Assembly: GCF_023145115.1 (NCBI RefSeq)
Contig: NZ_JAGLEJ010000039.1
Coordinates: 29,583-93,582, forward strand
DNA: 64,000 bases
DNA from: Algiphilus sp.
Lineage (GTDB): Bacteria > Pseudomonadota > Gammaproteobacteria > Nevskiales > Nevskiaceae
Direction of reading: 5' to 3'
The notes under the pieces are model-generated. The model was given only the letters and a program-made list of their open reading frames with translations, had not been told where the DNA came from and searched no databases. The translations under genes and the position numbers were made by a program. Positions 1-8,878 of the stretch are shown in pieces. Every line of letters starts with the position of its first letter. Within the stretch, counting starts at the first letter, position 1.

Positions 1-2
1 AT

Positions 3-65
<63 letters not shown>

Positions 66-102
66 CGCGGCACCTACAGCACACGCCACCAGGAGAAATA
101 CC

Positions 103-1116
103 ATGAATCTCAAGTCCACACTGATCACCGCCGCCGGCACCGCCCTCGTCGCCGGCTCGGCACTGGCAGCCGGCAGCCCAGGCGTCGAGCGCGGCACGCA
201 GGCCTTTCTCGACACGCTGGCCGCCGCGGGCGGGCCACCACTCGAAAGCCTGTCGCCCGAGGAGGCCCGCTCGGTTCTCGTCGAGGCGCAGAAGGGCGCG
301 ACGCTGCCACCCGCGAAGGTCGAGGAGAAGACCATCCGCGTGGACGGCAAGGCGCTGACCCTCACGATCGTCAGGCCGGAAGATGCCAGGGGTGTGCTGC
401 CCGCCTTCATGTTCTTCCACGGCGGCGGCTGGATCCTGGGCGACTACCCGACCCACGAGCGCTTCGTGCGGGATCTGGTGGTCGACTCGGGGGCTGCAGC
501 GGTCTTCGTCAACTACACGCCGTCGCCGGAGGCACGCTACCCGGTGGCCATCAACGAGGCCTACGCGGCGACCAGATGGGTGGCGGAGAATGGCGCACAG
601 ATTCGCGTCGACGGCAGCCGCCTCGCGGTGGTCGGCAACAGCGTCGGCGGCAACATGGCGACGGTGGTGGCGCTGATGGCCAGGCAGAACGGCGGCCCCG
701 CGCTGCGCGGTCAGGTGCTGTTCTGGCCGGTCACCAATGCCAGCTTCGAGAACGCCTCCTACGACCGCTTTGCCGAAGGCCACTTCCTGACGCGCCCGTT
801 GATGCGGTGGTTCTGGGACGCCTACACCACCGATCCGGCCGAGCGTCGGGAGATCCTCGCGTCGCCGCTGCTGGCGACGCCGGAGCAGCTCGCCGGCCTG
901 CCGCCCGCGCTCATCATCACCGCGGAGCACGACGTTCTCCGCGACGAAGGCGAGGCCTACGGGCGAAAGCTGGACGAGGCCGGAGTGCCCACCGTGGTGA
1001 CGCGCTACAACGGCATGATCCACGATTTCGGCCTGCTCAATGCACTGTCGACGCTGCCCGGCACGCGGGCAGCGCTGCATCAGGCCTCCGAGGAGATCAG
1101 GACGCGCCTGCAGTAA
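103..1116 (+). CDS. Secreted alpha/beta-hydrolase, HSL-type esterase/lipase
   Basis: Predicted carboxylester hydrolase of the hormone-sensitive-lipase family, 337 residues. A signal peptide (MNLKSTLITAAGTALVAGS, cleavage near ALAAG) suggests export to the periplasm or beyond. The oxyanion motif HGGGW begins at His106. The nucleophile is Ser180 in GNSVGG, and Asp277 (EHDVLRDE) and His307 (MIHDF) complete the triad. The frame is open further upstream to base 1, but the ATG at 103 is preceded by AGGAGA and starts a clean signal peptide, so I prefer it. The substrate is unknown. The wax ester synthase next door makes an acyl-ester role conceivable, but that is inference only. Confidence 0.9.
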   Translation: MNLKSTLITAAGTALVAGSALAAGSPGVERGTQAFLDTLAAAGGPPLESLSPEEARSVLVEAQKGATLPPAKVEEKTIRVDGKALTLTIVRPEDARGVLPAFMFFHGGGWILGDYPTHERFVRDLVVDSGAAAVFVNYTPSPEARYPVAINEAYAATRWVAENGAQIRVDGSRLAVVGNSVGGNMATVVALMARQNGGPALRGQVLFWPVTNASFENASYDRFAEGHFLTRPLMRWFWDAYTTDPAERREILASPLLATPEQLAGLPPALIITAEHDVLRDEGEAYGRKLDEAGVPTVVTRYNGMIHDFGLLNALSTLPGTRAALHQASEEIRTRLQ

Positions 1117-1133
1117 CGCGGCGGTTGTGCGCA

Positions 1134-1165
1134 GCCGCTCCGAAGCCGGTGTGCTTCGGGGCGGC
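1134..1165. terminator. Hairpin between convergent genes
   Basis: A stem of about 13 pairs (GCCGC, a T/G position, then CCGAAGC) closes a 6-base loop in the gap between the esterase and the convergent wax ester synthase gene. Neither side has a clear T-run, so intrinsic termination is only likely; the position suits a bidirectional terminator. Confidence 0.45.
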
Positions 1166-1200
1166 TTCGCGTCGGCGCGGGCGGAGCAAGCGCCCGCGTG

Positions 1201-2568
1201 CTACTGCGGATCGAGCTCGTCCAGCGCTTCCTCGAGATAGGTGAGCAGGTACTGCAGATGCGGCACGGTCTTGCGGCAGCCGATGAGGCCGAAGTCGATG
1301 GTGTCGTGCCGGCTGACCAGCGTGATGTTGAGCGCGATGCGGTTGATGATCAGCGATACCGGATACAGGCCCTCGAGCCGGCAGCCCTGCCAGTAGAGGT
1401 CGGTGCGCGGGCCGGGCACGTGCGAGATCACCACGTTGACGATGGTGCGCTCGCGCCCCAGGCCGGTGAGCAGGCTGACCACGCCGGGTGCGAACAGCAT
1501 GCCCTCGTAGGCCAGCAGCTGGCTGCCGTTGAGCGACTTGAGAGCGCGCTTGTTGTAGTCCATGCAGGACTTGATCGAGCGCAGCCGTTCGACCGGATCG
1601 GCGATATGCGTGCCGAGGTGGCTGAGCGCAAAGGCGACCTCGTTGCCGCTGGTGCCGTCGTCGCGCCGGGTGGATACCGGCACCGCGGCGATCAGCGGCG
1701 TGGCCGGCAGGGCGTTGTTGTCCTGCAGGTACTTGCGCAGCGCCGAGCCGCACATCGCCAGGATGACGTCGTTGGAGGTCGCGCCGTGGTTGCGCGCGAT
1801 GGCCTTGACCCGCGCGGTGGAATAGGACTGTGCGGCGAAGCGGCGCGAAGCGGTGATGCGGCCGTTGAGCAGCGTCTGCGGCGCCTGCAGACCGGTCACG
1901 CAGTCGGGATGTCCCTGGCGCTGATCGCGGCGCGTCTCGCGTAGCCGGTCGAGGATGGGCCAGACCCCGGCGGCGCCCTCGCGCGCCAGGGCACGGAAGG
2001 CGGTGACGCTGCGCGAGGTGGGATCGGGCACCGGCAGCGTGCGCGTGCGGCTGCGCCGAGTACGCACTTCCCAGGGCGGCGCGAGCTCCAGCGAGCCCTC
2101 ACGATCCGGCGACATGGTCTTCATCAGCAGCCGGATGCCGGCAACGCCGTCGACCAGCGCGTGATGGATCTTCGAGTACAGCGCGATGCGCCCGTCCTCG
2201 AGCCCCTCGATCAGATAGATGCGCCACAGCGGATAGGCACGGTCGAGATGCGCGGCGTGCACGCGCGAGATCATCGCCAGCAGCTCGCGCATGCGCCCCG
2301 GCTTCGGCAGCGCAAGGTGCACGAAATGCTGCGCGATGTCGAAGTCCTCGGCATCCTCCCAGAAGCGGATGCCGGCGCGGCGGATCAGTCGCCGGTTGAA
2401 CGGCGGCATGGCCTGCTGCGACTGGCGCATGCGCTCGGCGATGCGGTAGGCGAAATCGGGGGGCGCATCCGGTGGCGGCTGGAACAGGCAGAGCGCGCCC
2501 ACGTGCAGCGGTTGCTGCCGCTGCTCCAGCAGCAGGAAGGCGTTGTCGACCGGGGAAAGCGGCTTCAT
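1201..2568 (-). CDS. Wax ester synthase/diacylglycerol acyltransferase (WS/DGAT)
   Basis: Bifunctional O-acyltransferase that transfers an acyl group from acyl-CoA to a fatty alcohol or diacylglycerol, making storage wax ester or triacylglycerol at the cytoplasmic membrane. The 455-residue length is typical of the family. The N-terminus MKPLSPVDNAFLLLE is characteristic, and the catalytic HHxxxDG motif is intact at residues 135-141 (HHALVDG). The start is supported by AGGAGA eight bases upstream. Bacteria with this enzyme are usually marine, hydrocarbon- or lipid-using species, or actinobacteria. It lies downstream of the PPC lipoprotein gene on the same strand, separated by a strong hairpin, so it probably has its own promoter. 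Confidence 0.93.
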   Translation of the reverse strand: MKPLSPVDNAFLLLEQRQQPLHVGALCLFQPPPDAPPDFAYRIAERMRQSQQAMPPFNRRLIRRAGIRFWEDAEDFDIAQHFVHLALPKPGRMRELLAMISRVHAAHLDRAYPLWRIYLIEGLEDGRIALYSKIHHALVDGVAGIRLLMKTMSPDREGSLELAPPWEVRTRRSRTRTLPVPDPTSRSVTAFRALAREGAAGVWPILDRLRETRRDQRQGHPDCVTGLQAPQTLLNGRITASRRFAAQSYSTARVKAIARNHGATSNDVILAMCGSALRKYLQDNNALPATPLIAAVPVSTRRDDGTSGNEVAFALSHLGTHIADPVERLRSIKSCMDYNKRALKSLNGSQLLAYEGMLFAPGVVSLLTGLGRERTIVNVVISHVPGPRTDLYWQGCRLEGLYPVSLIINRIALNITLVSRHDTIDFGLIGCRKTVPHLQYLLTYLEEALDELDPQ

Positions 2569-2648
2569 CGATGGTCTCCTAGGGCACCGCCGTATGGTGG
2601 CAGCTTAATGCTTCCATCGCGTAACGAAGCAAGACCCGTACCGGGCGG

Positions 2649-2679
2649 GCGCTGCCGGCGACCGGGCCGCCGGCAGCGC
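2649..2679 (-). terminator. Strong GC hairpin after the PPC lipoprotein gene
   Basis: A perfect 11-pair stem (GCGCTGCCGGC with its complement) around a 9-base loop follows the stop of the lipoprotein gene. It has no T-run. It probably ends or attenuates transcription before the wax ester synthase gene. Confidence 0.5.
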
Positions 2680-2688
2680 GCACCGGGA

Positions 2689-3783
2689 CTACCGCCGCAC
2701 GCTGGCGTCGAAGCGCACCCCATCGAAGGCCGAGAAGCCGAACACCAGTGCCTGCCACTGACCGGCAGCGGGTGATTCGAGGAAGCAGACCTCCTCGTTG
2801 CCGACATTGGTGGACACGCAGTCGAACTGCGTCTCGCGGTTCGGCGATGCGGTATCGAAGACGATGCCCAGATCGGCATCGCCGCTGCCGGTCGTTCCCC
2901 CGGTCAGGGTCACCGTCAGCACATCCGCGCCATCGGGCACCACGAAGGGGATCACCCGCTCGGATGACTCGGCCCCGGCAAGATCCGGCACCGAGCGCAC
3001 GACCTCGACCCGGGAGTCACCCAGGAACCCCACCGCCGAGAGACTGACGCCGCTGTAGTCGGTGAAGGCGGTCACGTCCACCAGGTAGGTGCCGGCCGCG
3101 GGACCGTCGAAACCGCACTGCTCGTCGCTGGTATCCGACTGCGACGCACAGGTGCGCCCGTCCGGTGCCTCGACGAAGAGGTCGGCATCGCCCTCGCCGC
3201 CCGACAGCGTGATCAGCAGGCTGGTGAGCCCGTCCGGCGCGTCGAAGTCGTAGAAGGCGGCATCACCCTCCGTGCCGGAGAGACCGGTGCGCTCCTGCAG
3301 CGCCAGCTGATCGAGCGCGCCGCGGCTGGCCACCACTTCGGCCGATACGCCGCTGTACGCGGAGAATCCCTGGATCTCCAGCGTCCACTGCCCGGACTCC
3401 GGACTGCGCAGCACGCAGGATTCGTCGCTCGTGAAGCTCAGCGACGAGCAGAAGCTCCCCGCCGGCCCCGTCACGAAGAGGTCGGCATCACCGCTGCCAC
3501 CGGCCAGCGTGACCACCAGCGTGTCCACGTCGCCGGGCACCGTGAAGGTCAGCGTCCGCGAGCTTTCCTCGTCTCCCGAGAGACCGTCCTGTTCGAGCAG
3601 CACTTCCTCGGTGACATCACCGCCGGATGCCCCGCTGCCGACATCGACATTGATGATGTTGCCCTGGACGCTGTCGCGCCCGAGCTTGTTGAGCAGATTG
3701 TCGTCCCCGCCGCCGCCACCGCCGCATCCCGCAGCCATCAGCGCTGCGCACGACACCACACCCCACCACTTGCGTTCCGTCAC
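2689..3783 (-). CDS. Lipoprotein with three pre-peptidase C-terminal (PPC) domains
   Basis: 364 residues. The N-terminus has a lipoprotein signal with the lipobox MAAGC followed by a Gly-rich linker, so the mature protein should be anchored in a membrane by its first Cys. Three similar beta-rich units follow, at about residues 65-155, 160-250 and 265-364. Each holds the hallmark DADLFV or DADLGI strand, a disulfide-type Cys pair and a SGxW/GxY turn, as in PPC domains normally attached to secreted proteases. There is no protease domain, so this is a stand-alone adhesive or carbohydrate/peptide-binding surface protein. Its function is not known. The subtilase at about 49 kb lacks a PPC domain, but no link between the two can be shown. 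Confidence 0.75.
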   Translation of the reverse strand: MTERKWWGVVSCAALMAAGCGGGGGGDDNLLNKLGRDSVQGNIINVDVGSGASGGDVTEEVLLEQDGLSGDEESSRTLTFTVPGDVDTLVVTLAGGSGDADLFVTGPAGSFCSSLSFTSDESCVLRSPESGQWTLEIQGFSAYSGVSAEVVASRGALDQLALQERTGLSGTEGDAAFYDFDAPDGLTSLLITLSGGEGDADLFVEAPDGRTCASQSDTSDEQCGFDGPAAGTYLVDVTAFTDYSGVSLSAVGFLGDSRVEVVRSVPDLAGAESSERVIPFVVPDGADVLTVTLTGGTTGSGDADLGIVFDTASPNRETQFDCVSTNVGNEEVCFLESPAAGQWQALVFGFSAFDGVRFDASVRR

Positions 3784-3893
3784 GATCCCACCTCCCCGCT
3801 GATCCCCGATGGCGGCACCGCGCCGCCATGCGCCCGATCGAAAGCCTAGCGCCGCCGCGCGCCGTGCGCCTCCCCCTGAATGCGGTACACCGC

Positions 3894-4535
3894 TCAGTCC
3901 TCGTCGAACACCGTTACCGCGAGAAAGCGGATGGGCAGCTCGCGCAGGCGCTCTGGGCCGTGCGGCACGCGCGCATCGAAGGTGAAGGCATCGCCGGCGG
4001 CGAGCTCGTAGACGTGCTTGCCGTGGCGGTAGTCGATGCGGCCTTCCAGCAGATAGATGAACTGCGTGCCCTCGTGCTGGAAGGTCGGGAAGGCCTCGGC
4101 GGCGTCATCCATGGTGATGAGGAAGGGCTCGAAGGCGCGATGATGGCGGCTGGGATCGGTAAGCAGATGATAGGTATGGCCGCGGCGCGTGCCGCGGCGC
4201 ACGACCTCCAGCCCCTCGCCGGCGCGCACCAGCTGGGCGCCGCCCTCCGGCGCGTCGTAGTCGCGGAACAGCTGCGACAGCGTCAGGCCCAGCGCGCCGG
4301 TCAATCGCGCCAGCGCATCGAGGCTGGTGGCCACCTGGCCGTTCTCGATCTTGCTGACCATGCCGGGGCTCAGACCGGCGAGCCCGGCGATCTCGGCGAT
4401 GGTCAGCCCCTGACGGTTGCGCGACTGCCGCAGCACCGTGCCGATGTAGCGCTCGAGGGCATGATCGCGGTCGCTGTCCGTCTGGCGGGTGGCCAGGGTC
4501 TTGGGCAGGAAGTCGTCGGCGGGATCGCGCTGCAT
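3894..4535 (-). CDS. XRE-family regulator with C-terminal cupin domain
   Basis: 213 residues. An XRE-type helix-turn-helix lies at about residues 28-85 (QGLTIAEIAGLAGLSPGMVS is the recognition region). A cupin small-molecule sensor domain follows at about 120-205 (FEPFLITMDDAAEAF through HGPERL). Proteins of this build commonly control amine and amino-acid catabolism. It is the last gene of the N-methylglutamate operon, 7 bases after mgsC, so it is likely an autoregulator of that operon responding to a pathway compound. A candidate twin operator lies in front of mgdA (13831-13864). Whether it represses or activates cannot be read from the sequence. Confidence 0.85.
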   Translation of the reverse strand: MQRDPADDFLPKTLATRQTDSDRDHALERYIGTVLRQSRNRQGLTIAEIAGLAGLSPGMVSKIENGQVATSLDALARLTGALGLTLSQLFRDYDAPEGGAQLVRAGEGLEVVRRGTRRGHTYHLLTDPSRHHRAFEPFLITMDDAAEAFPTFQHEGTQFIYLLEGRIDYRHGKHVYELAAGDAFTFDARVPHGPERLRELPIRFLAVTVFDED

Positions 4536-4542
4536 GCGGGGC

Positions 4543-5871
4543 TCAGAAGGACTGCACGCCGGGGATCCATTCGGTCCCGGCCAGCGGTACGCGCGCCATG
4601 GCGGCTGCCTCGATGGTCAGCGCCACCAGGTCCTCCGGCTCGAGGTTGCGGATGTGGGACTTGCCGCAGGCGCGGGCGATCGTCTGCGCCTCGGCGGTGA
4701 GCACGCGCAGATAGTTCGCCAGCCGCCGCCCACCGAGCTCGGGATCGAGCCGCGCCGCCAGCGCAGGGTCCTGCGTCGAGATGCCCGCCGGATCCTGCCC
4801 GGCGTGATAGTCGTCGTAGAAGCCGGCGGCCGAGCCGATGCGGTGATAGTCGGCGTCGCGCTGCGGATCGTTGCAGCCCAGCGCGATCAGCGCGGCGGTG
4901 CCGATGGACACCGCGTCGGCGCCCAGCGCCATGGCCTTGGCGACGTCGGCCCCGGTGCGGATTCCGCCCGATACCACGAGCTGGACCGTGCGGTGCATGT
5001 CCATCTCCTGCAGCGCCTGCACGGCCTGCGGGATGGCCGCCAGGATCGGGATGCCGACGTGCTCGATGAAGACTTCCTGGGTGGCAGCGGTGCCGCCCTG
5101 CATGCCGTCGAGCACCACCACGTCGGCGCCAGCCTTCACCGCCAGCTTCACGTCGTAGTAGGTGCGGCTGGCGCCGATCTTGATGTGGATCGGCTTCTCC
5201 CAGCCGGTGATCTCGCGCAGTTCCTCGATCTTGATGGCGAGATCGTCGGGCCCGGTCCAGTCCGGGTGCCGGCAGGCACTGCGCTGATCGATGCCCGCGG
5301 GCAGGGTGCGCATCGCCGCGATGCGGTCGCTGATCTTCTGGCCCATGAGGATGCCGCCGCCGCCCGGCTTCGCCCCCTGCCCCAGCACGACCTCGATGGC
5401 GTCGGCGGCGCGCAGGTGGTCCGGGTTCATGCCGTAGCGCGATGGCAGGTACTGATAGACCAGCCACTTGGAGTGCCCGCGCTCCTCGTCGGTCATGCCG
5501 CCGTCGCCGGTGGTGGTGCAGGTGCCGGCGGCCGAGGCGCCGCGGCCCAGCGCCTCCTTGGCCTGTGCCGACAGCGCGCCGAAGCTCATGCCGGCGATGG
5601 TCACCGGGATGTCCAGATGCAGCGGTCGGCTCGCGAAGCGATCGCCCAGCACGACGTCGGTGGCGCACTTCTCGCGATAACCCTCCAGCGGGTAGCGCGA
5701 CATGCTCGCGCCCAGGAAGAGCAGGTCGTCGAAATGCGGCAGACGGCGCTTGGCGCCGAAGCCGCGGATGTCGTAGACGCCGGTGGTGGCGGCGCGCTGG
5801 ATCTCGTGGATGGCGTGGCGGTCGAAGGTGTGCGACTCACGCAGCGTCCACGGGTCGGCGGGATCATGCAT
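4543..5871 (-). CDS. mgsC: N-methylglutamate synthase, FMN-binding GltB-like subunit
   Basis: 442 residues matching the FMN-binding glutamate synthase domain, related to GlxD. Visible motifs are IAGMSFGALS, the Gly-rich GAKPGGGG, KIGASRTYYDVKLAVKAGAD, DGMQGGT and SGGIRTGADVAKAMALGAD of the TIM-barrel phosphate/FMN site. The region that carries the 3Fe-4S cysteines in true glutamate synthase reads YHAGQDPAGISTQ here, so those cysteines are absent. I recall that also in MgsC/GlxD relatives. With MgsA and MgsB it should convert gamma-glutamylmethylamide and 2-oxoglutarate to N-methylglutamate and glutamate. The ATG is set by GGAG six bases upstream, and the frame overlaps the end of mgsB. Confidence 0.85.
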   Translation of the reverse strand: MHDPADPWTLRESHTFDRHAIHEIQRAATTGVYDIRGFGAKRRLPHFDDLLFLGASMSRYPLEGYREKCATDVVLGDRFASRPLHLDIPVTIAGMSFGALSAQAKEALGRGASAAGTCTTTGDGGMTDEERGHSKWLVYQYLPSRYGMNPDHLRAADAIEVVLGQGAKPGGGGILMGQKISDRIAAMRTLPAGIDQRSACRHPDWTGPDDLAIKIEELREITGWEKPIHIKIGASRTYYDVKLAVKAGADVVVLDGMQGGTAATQEVFIEHVGIPILAAIPQAVQALQEMDMHRTVQLVVSGGIRTGADVAKAMALGADAVSIGTAALIALGCNDPQRDADYHRIGSAAGFYDDYHAGQDPAGISTQDPALAARLDPELGGRRLANYLRVLTAEAQTIARACGKSHIRNLEPEDLVALTIEAAAMARVPLAGTEWIPGVQSF

Positions 5872-6565
5872 GGGAGTCTCCGGTGACGATGGCGGCGTCG
5901 TCGACCGCCACGTGATAGAGCCGGCGGGCCGAGCCGTAGCGCCGGAATTCGGCCGGCTGCGCGTCGACGCCGGCCGCGGCGATGAGCTCGGCGACATCGC
6001 GCAGGTGCTGGTCGCGCATCGGCTTCTCGATGCAGTCGGCGCCCAGCGACGCCACGCTGCCGCGCACGTAGATGCGCGCTTCGTAGAGCGAGTCGCCCAG
6101 CGCCTCGCCGGCATCGCCGCAGACCAGCAGCCGGCCGGCCTGCCCCATGAAGGCGCTCATGTGGCCGACGCTGCCGCCGACCACGATGTCGACGCCCTTC
6201 ATCGAGATGCCGCAGCGCGCCGAGGCGTCGCCGTCGATGATCAGCAGCCCGCCGTGCGCGGTGGCGCCGGCCGACTGCGAGGCGTTGCCGCGCACGTGCA
6301 CGCGGCCCGACATCATGTTCTCGGCCACCCCGACGCCCACCATGCCGTTGATGGTGACGCTGGCCTTCTGGTTCATGCCGGCGCAGTAGTAGCCGGCGTG
6401 GCCGTCGATGGTGACGTCGAGCGCGGCGTCCAGACCGCAGGCGATGGCATGGCGGCCGTCCGGATCGGTGATGCGCCACTGCATCCCGGTCGGCTCGCGG
6501 GCCTGGGCGTGGAGCATGGCGTTGAGCTGACGCACGCGGGTCTCGGCGAGGCTGACGGTCTTCAC
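5864..6565 (-). CDS. mgsB: N-methylglutamate synthase, GXGXG-domain subunit
   Basis: 233 residues resembling the C-terminal GXGXG beta-helix domain of glutamate synthase as a stand-alone subunit (GlxC-like). Repeated strand-turn units are visible: GYYCAGMNQ, INGMVGVGVAENM, VHVRGNASQS, IDGDASARCGISM, VGGSVGHMSAFMGQAG and VCGDAGEALGDSLYEA. It starts with GTG in a GTGA overlap with mgsA, which argues for tight translational coupling. In the synthase it probably supports subunit contacts and the ammonia or methylamine channel. Confidence 0.82.
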   Translation of the reverse strand: MKTVSLAETRVRQLNAMLHAQAREPTGMQWRITDPDGRHAIACGLDAALDVTIDGHAGYYCAGMNQKASVTINGMVGVGVAENMMSGRVHVRGNASQSAGATAHGGLLIIDGDASARCGISMKGVDIVVGGSVGHMSAFMGQAGRLLVCGDAGEALGDSLYEARIYVRGSVASLGADCIEKPMRDQHLRDVAELIAAAGVDAQPAEFRRYGSARRLYHVAVDDAAIVTGDSHA

Positions 6566-7497
6566 GAGCCGGTCTCCGCGAACGGAGCGGCTTCGGCGGC
6601 GCCGCGCTCCCAGACGTAGACCCGCGCCGGTTCCGGCTCCCAGACGCGCGCACCGGCGATGCCGGGCAGCTTCGCGAGCGCACGGTACTCCGATGCCATC
6701 GCCACGTACTCGGCGGTCTCGGCGAGCACCGCCGGCTTGCAGGCGATGGGATCGCGCAGCACCGCGAAGCCGTCGCGCGTGCCCACGGCGAAGGTGAAGA
6801 AGCCGTCGAGATCGTCGAGCGCGCCTTCCAGCGCCGCGGTGAGACTGTCGCCGCGGCGCAGCCGCCAGGTCAGGTAACCGGCCGCGACTTCGGAGTCGTT
6901 CTCGGTCTCGAAGCGCAGTCCCTCGCGCTGCAGGACGCTGCGCAGCCGGTTGTGGTTGGACAGCGAACCGTTGTGCACAAGGCACAGGTCGTGACCGGTG
7001 GTGAAGGGATGGCTGCCGGCCATGGTCACCGCGCTCTCGGTGGCCATGCGGGTGTGTCCGATAATGTGCGTGCCCTGCATGCCGGTGAGCCCGTAGCGCT
7101 CGGCGACCAGGCGCGGGTGGCCGACGCCCTTGAGGATCTCGATGCTGCGGCCGACGCTCATCAGCTGCGTGCCCGGGGCGTGGTGCACCAGCCATTGGCG
7201 CACGGCGTGCTCGTCGGCGGGCGTCCTGAAGACCGCCGCGCCGGCGTTGCGGAACCAGTCCAGCGAGGTGCCCAGGTCGCGCTCGAAGGCGCTCGCCAGC
7301 GCCTGCCAGTCGGTGGCGGCGTCCTCGTTCTGCAGCGTGTACTTGAGCATGCCCTCGCCGACCTCGTCGCCGTAGATGGCGAAGCCGGCGCTGTCCGGAC
7401 CGCGCCCGCCCATGGCCAGCAGCATGGGCGCGAACAGCGCACCCAGTCGCGGCGCCAGCGCCGCGTCCTTGAGATAGAGCCCTACGATGCCGCACAT
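6562..7497 (-). CDS. mgsA: N-methylglutamate synthase, class II amidotransferase subunit
   Basis: 311 residues. It begins MCGIVGLYLKD, so Cys2 becomes the N-terminal nucleophile of a class II (Ntn) glutamine amidotransferase after Met removal. GHTRMATESAVT and VHNGSLSNHNRLR are further signature motifs of the fold. In this pathway it should release methylamine from gamma-glutamylmethylamide and pass it to the MgsBC part. The gene sits 30 bases after gmaS and overlaps mgsB. The alternative is a GlxB-type glutamine amidotransferase of unknown substrate; the neighbours favour MgsA. Confidence 0.85.
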   Translation of the reverse strand: MCGIVGLYLKDAALAPRLGALFAPMLLAMGGRGPDSAGFAIYGDEVGEGMLKYTLQNEDAATDWQALASAFERDLGTSLDWFRNAGAAVFRTPADEHAVRQWLVHHAPGTQLMSVGRSIEILKGVGHPRLVAERYGLTGMQGTHIIGHTRMATESAVTMAGSHPFTTGHDLCLVHNGSLSNHNRLRSVLQREGLRFETENDSEVAAGYLTWRLRRGDSLTAALEGALDDLDGFFTFAVGTRDGFAVLRDPIACKPAVLAETAEYVAMASEYRALAKLPGIAGARVWEPEPARVYVWERGAAEAAPFAETGS

Positions 7498-7527
7498 GGT
7501 TCGCTCCGGTTGTGACTTTGCGGACGA

Positions 7528-8862
7528 TCAGAAGTACTCGGCATAGCGCGCCACCTCCCAGTCCGAGACGTGGCGGCTGTACTCGATCCACTCGTCGCGC
7601 TTGATCGTGATGAACTCGTCGACCAGCTCGCGGCCGAGCGTGTCGGCGAAGAGCGGGTCGGCCTCCAGCGCCTGCAGCGCCTCGCTGAGGTTCTGCGGCA
7701 GGATGTCGATGCCCTGCTCGCGGCACTGCGCCGGCCCGAGGTCGTAGAGATTGATGTTGCGCGCCTGACCGGGATCGAGCTCGCGCTCGACGCCGTCGAG
7801 ACCGGCCGCGATCAGCGACGCGGTCACCAGATAGGGATTGCAGCCGGCATCGGGCAGGCGGTACTCGAGATGGCCGTAGGGCACGCGCACCATGGCCGAG
7901 CGGTTGTTGTCGCCGTAGGTGACGTAGACCGGCGCCCAGGTCGCGCCCGAGGCCGAGCCGCCCACGACCAGCCGCTTGTAGGAGTTGACCGTGGGCGCGG
8001 CAAAGGCGCACAGCGCCGGCGCGTGCGCGAGCAGGCCGCCCAGGAAGTGGTAGGCGGTCTTCGACAGGCCCAGCCCCTGGGCATCCGCATCGTCGTGGAA
8101 GATCGCGTTGCCGTCCGCGTCGGTGATGGACATGTGGTAGTGCATGCCGTTGCCGGTCCGGCTCGACACCGGCTTGGGCATGAAGGAGCAGATCATGCCC
8201 AGCCGGTTGGCGATCTCGCCGGCCGCCATGCGCAGCAGCACGAAGCGGTCGGCCGAAGTCATGGCATCGGTGTACTTGTAGTTGACCTCGAACTGGCCGT
8301 TGGCGTCCTCGTGGTCGATCTGATAGATCTCGTAGCCGATCTGCTGCAGGTTGCCGACCAGCTGCTCGAGGAATTCGCGCGAGCGCGACAGGCCCTTGTA
8401 GTCGTAGCAGGGCTTGTCCAGCGTGTCGCTCTCGTCCACCGGCACCAGCCCGCCGTCGGCGCCGCGCTTGAGCAGGCAGAACTCCGGCTCCAGCCCGGTG
8501 TGGAAGGTCCAGCCGCGCTCGGCCAGCCGCGCGATCTGCCGCTGCAGGACGTAGCGCGAGTCGTAGGGATAGGGCTCGCCGTTGACGTAGCCGGTGCAGG
8601 CGATGCGCGCGTAGCCCGGCTGCCAGGGCACCGGCGTCAGCGTGTCGAGATCGCCGCGCGCCATGAAGTCGGGACCGTGCGGGCCCATGCCCAGCCCCCA
8701 GACCGCGAAGCCGGCGAAGCCGGCGCCCTCCTCCACCACGTCCATCAGGCAGTGGGCGGGCACGGACTTGGTCTTGGCGACCCCGTGAATGTCGACGAAC
8801 TGGGCGAGCACGAAGCGGATCTCGTGCTCGGCGATCAGGCTCTCGATGTGAGGGGGCATCAT
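7528..8862 (-). CDS. gmaS: Gamma-glutamylmethylamide synthetase (glutamine synthetase family)
   Basis: 444 residues of the GlnT/GMAS branch of glutamine synthetases. Recognisable parts are the N-terminal VDIHGVAKTKSVP, the metal-site regions GLEPEFCLL and DHEDANGQFEVNY, the ATP-loop region GNGMHYHMS, and SYKRLVVGG with NRSAMVRVP near the active site. It should ligate methylamine to glutamate with ATP, the entry step of the N-methylglutamate pathway. Its place between mgdD and mgsA is the main reason to call gmaS rather than an ammonia-using glutamine synthetase. The ATG at 8862 has AGGAG seven bases upstream. Confidence 0.85.
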   Translation of the reverse strand: MMPPHIESLIAEHEIRFVLAQFVDIHGVAKTKSVPAHCLMDVVEEGAGFAGFAVWGLGMGPHGPDFMARGDLDTLTPVPWQPGYARIACTGYVNGEPYPYDSRYVLQRQIARLAERGWTFHTGLEPEFCLLKRGADGGLVPVDESDTLDKPCYDYKGLSRSREFLEQLVGNLQQIGYEIYQIDHEDANGQFEVNYKYTDAMTSADRFVLLRMAAGEIANRLGMICSFMPKPVSSRTGNGMHYHMSITDADGNAIFHDDADAQGLGLSKTAYHFLGGLLAHAPALCAFAAPTVNSYKRLVVGGSASGATWAPVYVTYGDNNRSAMVRVPYGHLEYRLPDAGCNPYLVTASLIAAGLDGVERELDPGQARNINLYDLGPAQCREQGIDILPQNLSEALQALEADPLFADTLGRELVDEFITIKRDEWIEYSRHVSDWEVARYAEYF

Positions 8863-8878
8863 GGCGGAACTCCTGTGG